A stretch of DNA of 64,000 nt from Ischnura elegans (Eukaryota; Arthropoda; Insecta; Odonata; Coenagrionidae), in NCBI RefSeq assembly GCF_921293095.1, contig NW_025791658.1, forward strand, positions 5,890,001 through 5,954,000. The letters are read 5' to 3'. How positions within the stretch are numbered: position 1 is the stretch's first letter; every line of letters starts with the position of its first letter. This document shows positions 1 to 12,063 of the stretch, piece after piece. The notes under the pieces were generated by a model. That model did no database searches. It was given only the letters and a program-made list of their open reading frames with translations, and was not told the DNA's origin. A program made the translations under genes and the position numbers.

Positions 1-273
1 ATCAACCCATTTTTGGTAGACATAACCCCGCTTCACTTGAGAAACATACATGATTCTTCGGGTCATTAACTTTTGATGATGATGAACCCTAAAATACTAA
101 AAAAATCGGCTGCGCGGATAATCCGCGACATGGATATTCCGCGCCCAGATGATCAGGATTCTATTGTATTTGCTTGGAAAAAAATTAGTTACCTGTGTTA
201 TACTAATATCATTTTACATGGGCTTTTAGAAAATTTGTTGAAAACTTTCGATTTAAACTAGTACCGATTTTCC

Positions 274-1111
274 TTAACCTTTTCCCTACTGTACACGTAT
301 ACGTGTGGACGTTTCCTGACCCGGGAGACGACGGGCGTATATATACGTGTGAGATTTACCCGGCCAGGAGATCGAAAGCCATATATATATGTTTTCTAAC
401 TCCCCCCCTTTTAGGACGGGCCTGGGTTTATGACGTCTTTGTCTCGGGACCCAACGCTTCGGGGTTTAGGATTAACCCTCGGAATCCTGGAGCAGGTATC
501 CGGACCCTTCGTCTTTTAGAACCCCTCTCAGCGGTACAGGACAGCGGTCATTCAATTGTTTATAAAGTCAATTTTCGAAATAAATATTTGTTCATTTCTC
601 AAGATATATACACTAAGAATTGAATTATTTGTCTTTTGAGCAGCGTTTACAATTTTTAAGCGAAATTCTAAGACAAATATTAACTTATATCTCGAGTTAT
701 GTATAAACATCAACATGGAAATTGCTGCTGCATTATATGCGTTAATAATGGCCTTAGAACTTCGTTTAAAATTTGACAATGCTCAGATAAAAATGAGGAA
801 TCCAAATCAAAGTCTGTGATTTACGTGCAAGCAACAATTATCCATTTGCTAAATACATACAAGCAATACATAAGTTGACCGAGAACCAATGCCGCAGGTA
901 TGGTCGTAAACCCGGAAAGGAGGGAGCACAACTACTCTCGGAATCCAAGATAATGCGAAGTCCCTGCGTGGAGGGGTCGAAAAAGATTCAGCGAGACCCT
1001 TCTTAATGAATGCCCTCCAAAAATGCTCCGTACCACGAGGAAGAAGAGTCTCTTGGGGCTCGGTACAGCAGTCATGCTAAGACGAAAACGCCGCCGTCTC
1101 GAAAGGGTTAA
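274..1111. mobile_element. TTAA-bounded piggyBac-type MITE
   Basis: The element starts TTAACCTTTTCCC and ends GAAAGGGTTAA, so short inverted ends sit inside a TTAA target as in piggyBac elements. The interior holds several ATATACG/CGTATA palindromes and no transposase. A second, less well-bounded copy lies at 33831-34640 and a diverged inverted fragment at 37050-37300. The open frame of about 106 codons at 303-623 is conserved in the second copy only as part of the repeat and resembles no protein I know. Confidence 0.65.
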
Positions 1112-2605
1112 AGACTTTTTTGCCACTTTTGCTTCTGGAGGTGGCAGCTGACCCCCGGTGGGTATGGACTTGCCATAGTTGAAGCTATAACAGGATTGTA
1201 CTGTAAAACACCTTGTACAACCATTAATGTTTAAGCAATATTTCATACATAGAAGCCGTGGATATACGAGACACAAAAATCTCTATGTGGGAAGGGAAAA
1301 TATCTGAGATTTTTATGGGCAGATCCTGAATTATGTCTGCTCTGCCGGAAGATTTTTTGGCCCAAAATGACAGAACGCAAAACATTACTTTCATTTTGTT
1401 CAGTGCATAAAAGAAACAAACTGGAATTGATTTTTCTCTTCAACCCTTTGTCAAAATGAAGTTCTTCCACATGAAACGTGACTATATCAAAACACATTTT
1501 CCCATGATCGGATGACACTTAAATCTGTTACCAATTAAATCACAACTCTTAAGTACAGGCTGATATTTTTAGTCAAACCAACCTATTTTGGACCAAAATA
1601 CTTGACTTATGTTCATAGACATATTCTAAGTTTCTCAGGAAATAACCATGGATGATGCCGTATCAGGATTATACTGTAAGTCATACGGTACAACCATTTA
1701 AGTTTAAGCAACATTTATTGCACATAAACCATTTTTAAATATTTCATATATATAAACCATGTACATATATATAAGGCGAGGATTTCATAAAACCTCTACA
1801 CTTCCAATATTCTAATAAATATACAGTAAAAAATACTTCTGCAAGCATTAACAGTAAAGAATAAAATACCGGAGAGTAAGGTGGAATAAAAAAATATAGA
1901 ATACTATTCATAATATATTTAAGAAGTTGCATGGATAAAGAGAGTTTAGCTTTAAGTGCTAACTCCACAGAGAGTAATTCCATGTGCTTCTGAAAACTTT
2001 GTCACAAAATGAACACTGCATTTGATGGCATATAAGAATTATGTGTTTCTATTCACAACAAGTACCTGAAAAAATCAGTGACTGTAGAAATTTCCATGGT
2101 GATTATGTACCATGCTATAATTAACCTCCTAAGTTCCTGGACATATTTCACATGGTACATATTTCTGGTGAATTAGATGTTTACAAACAACATAAGCAAT
2201 ATTTGTGAATCATGCTTCTGCTGGATGCTGTCATCTGTAAGGATAGAATTAACTATAATTGCAATAATGACATTTCACATAGCCAAGCGGTAAAAAAATT
2301 AAATGTCGATGCATTGTATACAAAACGCCAGGACCGAGGAGGTCAATAATAATAGCACAGGGATCAATGATTGATTTTTCTTTATTTTCAACAATCAAGG
2401 TAATTTCTAGTAAAATTTTAGGCACGGCATGGTGTATTTGGCAATTGACAGCTGAGGTCATATTGTGCCTTCAGGGAAGTAGGTAAGGATGGATCCATCA
2501 TTAGAATTAGGCTGCTCTAAACACATTGTGGAAGGGCCATGAATTATTAACTTACGTTTCATGTGCCACCTTTTACAGATCACAAGTAGGAATGGTACGT
2601 TCTAA
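1112..2605. other. No feature recognised, AT-rich spacer
   Basis: There is no coding signature on either strand. A phrase of about 35 bp (CAGGATTGTACTGTAAAACA and following) recurs in diverged form near 1665-1705, suggesting an old local duplication. Confidence 0.4.
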
Positions 2606-2832
2606 AGGCCGTTTTACACGGTACACGGAATTGCGCAGGTTAGAGCTGCATTAATTTCTAAAATGGCGTGGAACTGCGCGAATGCATGAACGAAATTAGA
2701 ACAGGGGCTATTTTGCCGTCCACGCATTCTCGCATGTGTTCTAGCAATTCACCGCTTTACACGACGCAATTTTGATTGTGCCTTCGCACGTACGTCAGAT
2801 TGCGCAATTCCGTGTACCGTGTAAAACGGCCT
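2606..2832. mobile_element. PIF/Harbinger-like MITE
   Basis: The element is 227 bp with inverted ends of about 34 bp. The left end reads AGGCCGTTTTACACGGTACA and the right end is its reverse complement. It is flanked by TAA on the left and TTA on the right. A related element with an exact TTA duplication lies at 50476-50700. Confidence 0.7.
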
Positions 2833-2993
2833 TTATCGTTGAATCACCGAATACCTCGATTAATGAGCCTTTTACACTATTCCATATTCAATGACACAAT
2901 GAAGTTATCAATCATTCGAATTTTGAATACACAGCACTTACTGTCCGTGATTGTAATTAAATCTGTGGAAAATGGTTGGGTCTTACATGAAGG

Positions 2994-3263
2994 CAGGGGT
3001 GCCGACTTACAAGAAATATGAGGGGGTGGGCCCAAACTGGGGATCTTGCCCCAGGAAATTTTATAAGTATAGTGAGTTTTAAGTGTTTTATAAGCATTTT
3101 AGAAGAGTCATATGATCAAAATTAGAACCCTGATAACTTGAATCTCGATATCAGGACACTCAGGGGAAAATAGACAAGCCTGACAAATTTTTTCCTCACA
3201 CTCATAACGAATTTTTGAGAGGGCTCGGGCCCCCTCAGGCCCCATGGAGTGCGGGCGCCACTG
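2994..3263. mobile_element. hAT-type MITE, copy 1
   Basis: The ends are CAGGGGTGCCGACTT and GCGGGCGCCACTG, giving inverted termini typical of hAT elements. The flanks CATGAAGG (2986-2993) and CATGAAGA (3264-3271) form an 8-bp target duplication with one mismatch. The interior has no transposase. The sister copy is at 20796-21071. Confidence 0.8.
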
Positions 3264-3532
3264 CATGAAGAGCTGTGCATTTGGTTGGTTCAATTCTTTA
3301 ATAATATTTATACGAAAACTTATTATTTAAAGTAAGCACTAAAATATGTAAAATACCCATGACTCCACGAGAACAATACTAAGAACAATGTACATATGTA
3401 CGTATACGTTTAAATGCACGCGAGATAGGCTGTTCCTTTGTTGACTCCCTATTGTATTATGTATTTCACATTTTATATATTCCAATTATAAAGTAATTGT
3501 CAATTTTTTTTAGTTTACTTTTTTCATAAACG

Positions 3533-3651
3533 CCCCAGATGACACAGAATCCTCCGTATCTAATTCGTATGCGACAAAAAGCGACGGAGCGGTAGTCAAT
3601 GGATACTATCTGCATACGAATTAGATACGAAGGATTCTGTACCGTCAGGGG
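3533..3651. repeat. Foldback palindrome, copy a
   Basis: Two arms of about 45 bp with the core CGTATCTAATTCGTATGC are inverted around the loop GCGACGGAGCGGTAGTC. It is bounded by CCCAGA/TCAGGGG. The family recurs at 6659-6856, 31772-31902 and, as a half-arm, 62445-62521. Confidence 0.75.
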
Positions 3652-4079
3652 CTGTACAGCATTATTTATAATATTTAACCTTCAATCTGCGTAAAATAAA
3701 AATAAACAAAAGAATTGCAGTTCTCCATGCAAGCAAGTTACATCTAACTGTGGTTGACAGTTGCCTCAGGATTTAGGCATCCCTATTGAAGAAGAACGAC
3801 CTTCAAGGTGTTCATCATTTTATTTATTTTAAGTGTCATCTCATATCTAAAATTGGTGGAAAAATGCATATCTAGCATTCAGTAATGCAGTATTCCATAT
3901 TCGAATTCAAGAAAAATGCTGTTTCACCCATCTCTATTCATGAATCAACTCACGTTTCCTACACGCAGCAATTACACCCTAATTCTTGTGAATTAAAAAA
4001 ATTCTCTTGAAAGAAAAAGGCACTGAGTCAGGGTTACGAAATATTTGGCCTTACCCTATTGGAAATTTCTTATAAGTCT

Positions 4080-4450
4080 TACAGAATTCTGATAGGATTC
4101 TATAAGTCTTACAGAAATTCTTATAGGATTCTATAAGTCTTACAGAAATTCTTATAAAAACTTTGCATTTCTTATAGAATTCTTTAAGAATGTTGCGCAG
4201 CCCTATTGGAAAATTCTCATAAGAAAATTTTCTATCAGAAATTGGGCATTTTTCTCATAAGAAAATTTCTTATAAGAATTTTTTTAAAAGAAAATTTCTT
4301 ATAAGAATTTTTCTATAAGAACATTTCTTATCAGAAATTGGACGTTTTTCTTATAAGAATTTTTCTTGTGAGAATTTTTCTTATAAGAAAATTTCTTATA
4401 AATATCAATTACAAAATGTTATTTATTAGAAATTTTCTCATGGAAATATT
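4080..4450. repeat. Degenerate tandem and palindromic AT repeat
   Basis: At 4080-4160 a unit of about 33 bp (TTCTATAAGTCTTACAGAAA) repeats in tandem. It passes into a longer run built from TTCTTATAAGAA-type palindromes to about 4410. The same self-complementary theme recurs in the array after 62726. Confidence 0.65.
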
Positions 4451-4519
4451 TATTATAAATATCATATCATCATGCTTAAAACACTTGCGCAAACTTCTAT
4501 AAAAAGCTACATGAGATAT

Positions 4520-4810
4520 ATAAAGGGGGGGGGGGCCTTCTCCCCCCCCACCCCCACAGATGCTTAAAAAATACACAAGATTTTGAACACAGTCATCATT
4601 GCATTCGTTTCGTTTTGAGCATTACGGAGCCGTAATCTTTTAATTTCGTTTTACTAACTTCAAATCAAAATAAAAAGAATATTTAGCATAGTAATTGTTT
4701 TATGTTGTTTTTAATCTCAAATATGAGGAGACCGTTTGCATGTTGTGCCCCCCAGAAAAAATTCTGGATCTGACCTTGCTATAATAATCCTGGATTTATC
4801 ATTTACAGCT
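4520..4810. repeat. Dispersed repeat, copy 1 (uninterrupted)
   Basis: It shares CCCCCACAGA, TTACGGAGCC, TTTTAATTTC and the closing ATAATCCTGGAT with 5490-5601 plus 6219-6425. The second copy is split by a pogo/Tigger-like MITE, so this copy preserves the unoccupied target near 4628-4645. Confidence 0.6.
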
Positions 4811-4827
4811 TCCTATGATATCAAATA

Positions 4828-5409
4828 CAGTGCAACCTCGATATAACGACATCCACGGTGCACTAATAAACACTCGTTATAGCGAATTGTCGCTTTACCG
4901 GAGGTGGAACAAATAATAGCCAATATACCTGTTGCGAACAGATATACAGGAACAGGAGTGGTGCGGCGACAGATAAACCTCTATCCGATAAACGTAAGCA
5001 TAAGTCCAGACGAAAGGCGATGTTTTTTTGCATCACTAAATTTCCTTACTCAAATAACGACTAACTATTCAAACAATTTATAAGCGCCGCACTGAATAAA
5101 AATCATGCAAAGCATTGTTTCGTCAATCATTATATTTATCGAACGACAGTTTACCACATGAATTTGAGACTGAGCACTCCATTAACTTCATTTCTAACAG
5201 ATCGCTAGAGGTTACAGAGGTTAAGGAGTCTTGATGAAAGTCTTCCGGCGGTGAAACCCTCGCTATGGCGAGAGCCAACACCGAAAGGGTCTCGTAAAAA
5301 CGAATTTTTTAACACGCTCATTATAGGGTCAATTGACGGTGCATCGGCTATCTCTCGTAATAGCGGGGGTGTCGCTATAGCCCGTACTCGCTTTAACGAG
5401 GTTCCACTG
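4828..5409. mobile_element. Pogo-like MITE (CAGTGNAACCTCG), copy 1
   Basis: The element is 582 bp with inverted ends CAGTGCAACCTCG and CGAGGTTCCACTG and TA duplications on both sides (4826-4827, 5410-5411). The sister copy at 12064-12643 is in the opposite orientation and highly similar throughout. The small ORF at 5251-5433 belongs to the repeat and is not a gene. Confidence 0.85.
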
Positions 5410-5601
5410 TATATGAATGTATTTAGGCACTAATTAGGTATTAAGTATTTCCACACTGCATAGCATTCAATTACTGTATCACCATATAATGCCTTTTTAA
5501 GGGGTGACGTGACCCCCACAGACGATTAAAAAAAATAGGCTAGATTCTTAATGCCATTTTCATTACATTTGTTAAGTTTTGTATATTACGGAGCCTTAAT
5601 A

Positions 5602-6218
5602 CAGTAGATTCCGTTTAATGGGTCCACCGATTACTTGGGGCAGCCGCTTAATTGGGGCAAATCTTGAAGAACAGAACCCAATGGCAGAATATCCCAGAGT
5701 ATTCTCCGCTTAATTGGGACAGCATGCCGCTTTATTGGGCCATGATCGGCGACATAGACTCTATACTGGCGACCAAATTAATTTTTTTTGTTTTCAGAAT
5801 ACTATTTTTTTATATTTTCCTCCTCTGATTTACTCTTATTATTCACAAGTGTTCCTATTCTTGCCCTATTTTGAAAGTTCTTGTTGTTATACTATCCGCA
5901 AGAGGATAAGACTTTTCTTTAATAGGACTTAGTAAAAGACATTTTCATTCAGCGTCGCCCGAGGCTGTGAAAAATATTTTAACTAAATTGTTATAATTCT
6001 TAAAAATGATAGTAAATTAACTAAACTCGCTGATTTATTAATCAAATTAATAGATTAATAAGCTCATGTTGCATTATGAACATTCTTTAGTCTTATTTCC
6101 ATAATTTCAACGTTGGTTTATGCCCACATAAACACAATATTTCGCCTACTTGGGGCAGCCGCTTAATTAGGGCAAAGTGCACATGTCCCAATATGTCCTA
6201 ATTAACCGGAATCTGCAG
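5602..6218. mobile_element. Tigger/pogo-like MITE
   Basis: The left end is CAGTAGATTCCGTTTAAT. The right end reads in reverse CTGCAGATTCCGGTTAATTA. TA duplications lie at 5600-5601 and 6219-6220. Motifs such as GGGGCAGCCGCTTAATT recur near both ends. There is no transposase. It interrupts the dispersed repeat whose intact copy is at 4520-4810. Confidence 0.8.
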
Positions 6219-6658
6219 TATTTTAATTTCATACTAATTACCTCATATTAAAATAAGAGAATAAATAGTATATAATATTGTATTATAAATAATAGTATTG
6301 TAATTATCATATGTTGTTTTGTTATCTTAAATATAAGAAGACCGTTAGTCTGTCAGTCCCCCCCCAAGAAAAAATCTTGATCTGGCCATGCTATCAATAA
6401 TCCTGGATTGGTTATTTACAGCTTATTATATATAAATGTATAAGAGTATTTTGGCATAAATCACTACAAGTATTTCCACACAGCATAGCATTCAATGACT
6501 GTTCCCGAATTAAAAAGCCATTTTATGCCATATTCATATATTTATGGCATGAAGTGCATGCTTATATAATTCATGCATAATATATTTCCAAAACACTGAG
6601 AAAGAGGAATAGGAAATACGAATCACTCACTACGAATGCATTCCAAGTGCGATTATTT

Positions 6659-6856
6659 CCCAGACGGCACAGAATCCTCCGTATCTAATTCGTATGCAGA
6701 TAGTATCCATTAACGAAAAGCGACGGAGCAGTAGTCAATGGATACTATCTGCATACGAATTAGATACGGAGGATTCTGTGCGAAAAGGGACGGAGCAGTA
6801 GTCAATGGATACTATCTGCATACGAATTAGATACGGAGGATTCTGTGCCGTCTGGG
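6659..6856. repeat. Foldback palindrome, copy b, one arm duplicated
   Basis: This is the same family as 3533-3651, bounded by CCCAGACGG and CCGTCTGGG. The right arm plus loop (about 66 bp) is repeated in tandem, so one left arm faces two right arms. Confidence 0.8.
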
Positions 6857-6903
6857 TTGGTATAATGGTTACATGAATATACGTAAATGTCTCTTTGTAA
6901 GCA

Positions 6904-7027
6904 TACCCTAAGCAAAAAAACTGTTGGATTTTAACAGTTACTGTTGAATTTTAACAGTTGTCCCAATAACTGTTGCAATTTTCAGCAGTTTTTCAAAACA
7001 GTTTTTAACTGTTTTTTCGCTAACGGT
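6904..7027. mobile_element. Small MITE rich in AACTGTT
   Basis: It is 124 bp with inverted ends ACCCTAAGCAAAAAAACTGTT and AACTGTTTTTTCGCTAACGGT. The interior repeats TTAACAGTTACTGTTG. It is related to 28885-29357. Confidence 0.6.
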
Positions 7028-7167
7028 AGACAGGTCGTACTCCAGAACATATTGTCGGATGGTCGGGTGGTCGGATGTGGGGATGCCTTAAAAACAGCAC
7101 GCATCATTGACTCGGGGTCAGTCATTGTTAGTCAATTCGTCATTCGTCGTTTGTGAGTCGTCTTTCG

Positions 7168-7560
7168 TCAAGAGTCGGGACCCACGTAGCGGGGGCCCAC
7201 AGGGCCGTGGAAGGGGAGTTCAACGAGTGACCCGGGGGAGTCGAAGGAAGAGATCACTCTCGCACAAGAGTTAATGGAACCAAATACACTTCTTGTGGCA
7301 AACCCGGGATCTTTCATTTCTACCCGATACCGTCCCTCCTGGAGGACCACCTTCGCTGCTCGGAATCCCTCAGCGTCAGTCCAAGATCCCAATTCTGAGC
7401 CGCCCCTAGTCGAGCTGTCCACGGGAGGACAGTATGACACAGCCCTTGCTTCACTACTACCAGCGGTTCATTTCTCAAACCCTCATTGAATTTGAGTAAG
7501 AGTTAATTGAAACAAAATTTTAACTCCAAGCCACTATACAATTCAGCCATATAATTAGGG
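7168..7560. other. GC-richer segment with opposed short ORFs, unassigned
   Basis: A minus-strand frame of 90 codons (7168-7440) and a plus-strand frame of 71 codons (7274-7489) overlap here. The minus frame includes DAEGFRAAKVVLQEGRYRVE and has a protein-like composition, but no splice signals or recognisable family were found. It could be a degraded exon or transposon piece. Confidence 0.25.
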
Positions 7561-7652
7561 ATTCATATAGACTCTAAACAATGGCCAAGCGATGGGGGTG
7601 ATTTTGGGGACAAAACACCCCCTGGAGCTCAGAGAATTTTTTCACGAAAATA

Positions 7653-8354
7653 CAGTAAAACCTCTATGTAGTGAACCTCTTTACATCATAAACCTCCATA
7701 CATCATACCATCCCTACGGTCCCGTCAGAATACATGTAAATTTATGGGGAAACCTCTTTGTAGTGAACCTATTTATCTCGTAAAATTTCCACTTAACATA
7801 CCAAGGAGATATCCCGAGACGGCCCAACTACCTCCGTAAATAAAAACCGAGACAACTAGACACCATTAATGGAGCTGCGATTACGTACATGGAATGGCAT
7901 TTTCAGTGATAAATTTTTCAGCCTTATTATTTTTTTCTTATATACCTATAATATGCTGTAATTTTCACATTAATCATTAGTTGTGGCCATTTTGTTCAAT
8001 ATGAGAGCATACCTAACAGTAAATAAGAAAAAAGGTATCCAAATATACTAATCTTTTTAAGTGACTGTTGAATTAAGAGAATCACATTGTTTTCTCTCAA
8101 ATCATAGTAAAAAACATGTGATAGCACTCGCTTTCTGTAATTATTATGTATATAGGTAATGAATATATGTTCACTAATGCATGCATGTTTGTTTAAACAC
8201 ATAAACATAATGGTTTAAAAGACAGTAGTGCCTTTCATTTCCAAAGGATATGAAAAAATGGTGCCTATCACTGAAACCTCTCTATAGTGAACCTCCATAC
8301 ATCAAAATGCCCAAATTTTGGTTCCCTCCATTACGATGTAAAGAGGTTTTAATG
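7653..8354. mobile_element. TA-flanked MITE (CAGTAAAACCTCT), copy 1
   Basis: The left end is CAGTAAAACCTCTATGTAGT and the right end AAGAGGTTTTAATG. TA lies on both sides. Subterminal GTGAACCTC motifs recur in both halves. Other copies are at 11223-11885, 38913-39769 and, as a fragment, near 60200-60292. Confidence 0.8.
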
Positions 8355-8829
8355 TATTTTGATTTTACAAATTTTGTAACTAATATTAGGGGGACGGATG
8401 ACTCAAATGGGTTACCGAGATAAGGCCCCGGCGCAGTATCCCTGGCAACAAAATCCCCTGACGACATAAGGCCCGATAACAAAGTCCCCCGATTGCAAAA
8501 TCCACGATGACTTTTCTTTTTTCTTGGGCTGAAGCATGTTTCTACATTTTTTTCCATGTTTCTATAGGCAAAAAACATAATTTTTTTGTGATTTTTTTTT
8601 CTGAAACCTAACCAATTGGGCTGAAGCATGCTTTGATATTTTTGAAAAAATTAGGAAAACAATCCATAAATAACTGAAATATGACAACAAACGCAAACAA
8701 TTTATAAACAAAATACATAAATACATAACTCAAATTTAAACAAATAGGATGTTTTTCATTTTCTTCGACTTATTTTTAAACCGTTTTCAAAACTATACAT
8801 TTGCAGCAACACCTTGCAAGAATAATAAG

Positions 8830-9285
8830 AAAGACTTAATCCGCGAACTGAATAAAATACAAAGGAAGGCTGCGCGTTTCGTCAAAAACTGCTACGGGCG
8901 TACAGACAGCGTTACCCAGATGTTGAGCGAATTAGGCTGGGAGCCGTTGGAGACTCGGAGGCTGCGCGCTAGGCTAGATTACTTCAACAATTGATAATGG
9001 ATATCTTTCAGAGTGACACAGAGAACATAATATTAGAGCCACACTATATTTACAGGTCCGATAGAAGCGATAAATTAAGAGAGATGTTTTGCCGAACAGA
9101 GAGATATGGGAATTTGTTTTTCCCCCGAACCATAAAGGACTTTAATAAACGCTAGTACCAACCTTGTTAGAGTACTTCATTTTTTTTTAGCTGTAAACGG
9201 CTGGTGTCCTAACACCCCCTGCCACACACCTTTTAGGCGGCTTGCGGGGTATTGTATAGATGTAGATGTAGATGAATAATAATTT
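8830..9285 (+). pseudogene. LINE (CR1/Jockey-like) ORF2 3' end, frameshifted
   Basis: The first frame encodes KDLIRELNKIQRKAARFVKN, then YGRTDSVTQMLSELGWEPLE and an RRLRARL block ending at 8994. A shifted frame continues with MDIFQSDTENIILEPHY and FFPRTIKDFNKR followed by a stop at about 9152. This is the C-terminal region that follows the reverse transcriptase domain in CR1/Jockey-type non-LTR retrotransposons. The 3' tail carries TTTTAGGCGGCTTGCGGGG and ends in a short GTAGAT repeat. A longer minus-strand copy of the same family is at 58640-59136. The insertion is 5'-truncated and inactive. Confidence 0.8.
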
Positions 9286-10261
9286 TTCATCGCCTTCATA
9301 ATCTTGGCACAAGCTGCGGGAATTTTGCCTCGGGCATTTTGTCGCGGGCCTTTTTTCGCCGGGGATTTTGGGAACAGACGGACAGGAACAGAAGGCCTTC
9401 TGACTGCGACCCCTCACAAGCAAAATGTCAAACAATAGGGTAGTACCCTATTCACACAGCCGTAAAACTCACCACCTTGAACCATTTATCTTAAAAATAT
9501 TCCGGGATTAGGCCCCAGCACCTCCAGGGGCTTACTGGTTTACTCTGGCAGGCATTCCATTACCCACCCCCCATAAAAATAAAAATAACATTTCACAATA
9601 AGTTATCCTTACAAGTACAAATTACTGCAAAATTAATCCTTACTAGTAATCAGATTACTTCTACTTGAATACTTACCAACACTGCAACTGAAGGTCATGA
9701 TTTTAGGAGAGGAACGTCCCATTGTAACGCAGATTTCTTACTCTGGACAAACCTACGTTTGTCATACGACCGAGAGAGCTTTCCTGAAGTTTGTTCGTAT
9801 GATATTCCACTGTATTATTAACTTAAGTTTACTTAGTTACAGATAGAGACATGGGCATACCCTGCGGATGGGGCAATGATAAAGCTCCCCCATAAAGAAC
9901 AGAAGTAAATAAATGTTGTTCAAAAACGAAAATTTTGAACAACAAATTTTGAATTCAAGAAGATTTATATTAGTACATATTAAACATGTTATTATTAAAT
10001 AAAAATATTTCTTTTTCGTGCGAACAAATTAAAAAACTAATAATGAGCTGTTATAATTTTCTTGAAATGTAAGTTTCCTTAACCTTTTCTGCGTCCAACT
10101 TGAACGACCACGGCATGCCCCCCACTAGCTTCGATCCTGGGTACGCCCATCGCTAGAGAGACTTTGGCAAATAATGAGGACCACAAATCGTGTGATGACC
10201 CTCTTGCCAGACAAAAACGAACGATGTGTGACCACTTCCAATGGCATTTTTGTCACCACTA
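9286..10261. other. Spacer with a degraded hAT-MITE fragment
   Basis: At about 9458-9580, CGTAAAACTCACCACCTTGA and the following bases match parts of the elements at 51423-52222 and 32646-32890. Nothing else is recognised. Confidence 0.4.
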
Positions 10262-10721
10262 AGGGCCGTATCACACTAGTGACTGCGGCTGGCACTGCGA
10301 CCGGGATTTCGGCTGCACTCCATCACGCATTGCGGCCAACGCCACGGTCGCGCATTCGCACGTATGAACGCTTCTGCTTGTGGCTTGTTTGTTTTCGAAA
10401 GCCCAAAGAATGGATAGAGAGCGGCAATTGTTGAAATTAAGGCAGTTCTACCGGCATCGTAATAGGAAGTTGTCGGTAGCATTTTTGGCACTGGTTCTTT
10501 TTCATTATTATTTATAAATTATCTCAGCGTCATCTCACAAAACCTTCTTGAACTTCCCTCGCTACGGTAACCGAAACAAACACGTCTGTTGCAAGCGCGC
10601 GAGATTGAAATGGAGCTCTCTGATTGGCTGCGACTGCCACTCAGAAGAATAGCCGTCCACTGCCTCGCTCTAATTGGTCGACGGGCCAGTCGCAGCTGCA
10701 GTGGCAAGTGTGATACGGCCT
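10262..10721. mobile_element. PIF-like MITE (GGCCGTATCACACTAG), copy 1
   Basis: The inverted ends are GGCCGTATCACACTAGTGA and GCAAGTGTGATACGGCC, flanked by TAA. The interior contains multiple CTGCGAC/GTCGCAG blocks. It lies in the 3' flank of the host gene. The sister copy at 51472-51950 has a clear TTA duplication. Confidence 0.75.
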
Positions 10722-10914
10722 TAATTAGAGAAAACAGCATGAAATTCCTGGATACAGTATTGTTCTTGGACAACGGCCCAAAATAACAACTGCCCACGTA
10801 AACTGAAAATACAATGGCGAGGTCAGAATGACAATACATGAACATGATTGCATGTGGTGATCATGACTGGCCAAGGGATCACAAACCAAACGGCCAATGT
10901 GACGGGCTGTGAAG

Positions 10915-11114
10915 TTAGGCTGGAGGTGCAGTTGGTGCTTCCGAGCTGGGCTGTGTTGGGGGTGGGTATCCTCCAGGGGGCAGTGGAGGCACGTTGAAGC
11001 CAATGACGCAAGAGGGTGGTTGCTGGTCGCCACCTTGCGTTGGCAGGTAGCCTGGTGCTTCCGGAGGGGGCGCAGATGGCAAGTATCCAGGGGTCTGCGA
11101 AGGGTAGGGCATAT
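10915..11114 (-). CDS. Last coding exon, Pro-rich C-terminus
   Basis: The acceptor is ATTTGTTTGCAG just above 11114. The first two bases complete the codon left by exon 13952-14218 (G|AT, Asp), and 65 further codons run to a TAA at 10915-10917. The peptide starts DMPYPSQTPGYLPSAPPPEA, repeats the block APGYLP, contains one PPGGYPPP stretch and ends SSEAPTAPPA. The composition continues the tail repeats of the preceding exon, which supports their linkage. The 3' untranslated region runs into a PIF-like MITE at 10262-10721. No AATAAA or ATTAAA is visible in the stretch between, so the transcript end is undetermined. Confidence 0.8.
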
Positions 11115-11222
11115 CTGCAAACAAATGACGCATCGAATAGAATAGATTTATTTGCCCAAAAGATACTTTACAAAAGGTAGACCAAAGTAAGTACATAAGG
11201 CACGTCATGGAAAATATATATG

Positions 11223-11885
11223 CAGTAAAACCTCTATGTAGTGAACCTCTTTACACCATAAACCTCCATACATCATACCACCCCTACGGTCCCGTTAGAT
11301 TTACATGCAAATTTAAAGGCAAACCTCTTTGTAGGGAACCTCTTTTATCTCGTAAAACCTCCACTTATCATACCAAGGAGACACACCACCGAGATGGCCA
11401 AACTACCTCCGCAAATCGTACCGAGACAACTAGAGACCATTAATGCACCCGCGATTACGTACATGGAATGACATTTTCAGCAATAAATATTTCACTCTTA
11501 CTTTTTTCTTATACACCTTTATTATGTTGTAATTTTCACATTAATCATTAGTTACGGCCATTTTGTTCAATATGAGAGCATACCTAACAGTAAATAAGAA
11601 AAAAGGTATCCAAATATACTAATCATTTTAAGTGACTGTTGAATTAAGAGAGATCACATCATTTTCTCTCGAATCATGGTAAAAATCACGCTATAGCACT
11701 CGCTTTCTATAATTATTAAATAATAAATATATGTTCAATGATGCATGCATGTTTTTTTAAACGTATAAAAATAATGGTTTAAAAGACATTAGTGCCTTTC
11801 ATTTCCAAAGAAAATAAAAAAATGGCGCCTATCACTAAAACCTCTCTATAGTGAATCTCCATACATCAAATTGCCCAAATTTTAC
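11223..11885. mobile_element. TA-flanked MITE (CAGTAAAACCTCT), copy 2, 3'-truncated
   Basis: It matches 7653-8354 from the left end through CACTAAAACCTCTCTATAGTG and stops at CCCAAATTTTACC, before the right terminus. It sits in the intron between the last two exons of the host gene. Confidence 0.75.
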
Positions 11886-12063
11886 CGCTCGGCTGAAAAG
11901 TGCGGCGCACCGATAAATCGGCTTTTACGTTATTATTGTTAAATTTAAGGAAATTGAAATAAAAAACTTATATATCAGTAAACGTATAAAAATATTGTGA
12001 TTATTTTCCAATTTTATCTCTTTAATTAAAAAAAACGTTTAAAGATGTCTAAAAAAAACTATA

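Noticed and set aside
303-623. 106-codon ORF, also present at 33851-34117
   Set aside because: It is conserved only because both lie in copies of the same TTAA-type MITE. The two translations diverge at their ends and no domain is visible.
10725-11120. 131-codon minus-strand ORF overlapping the last host exon
   Set aside because: It is a different frame from the exon that is in phase with 13952-14218. The in-phase frame stops at 10915.
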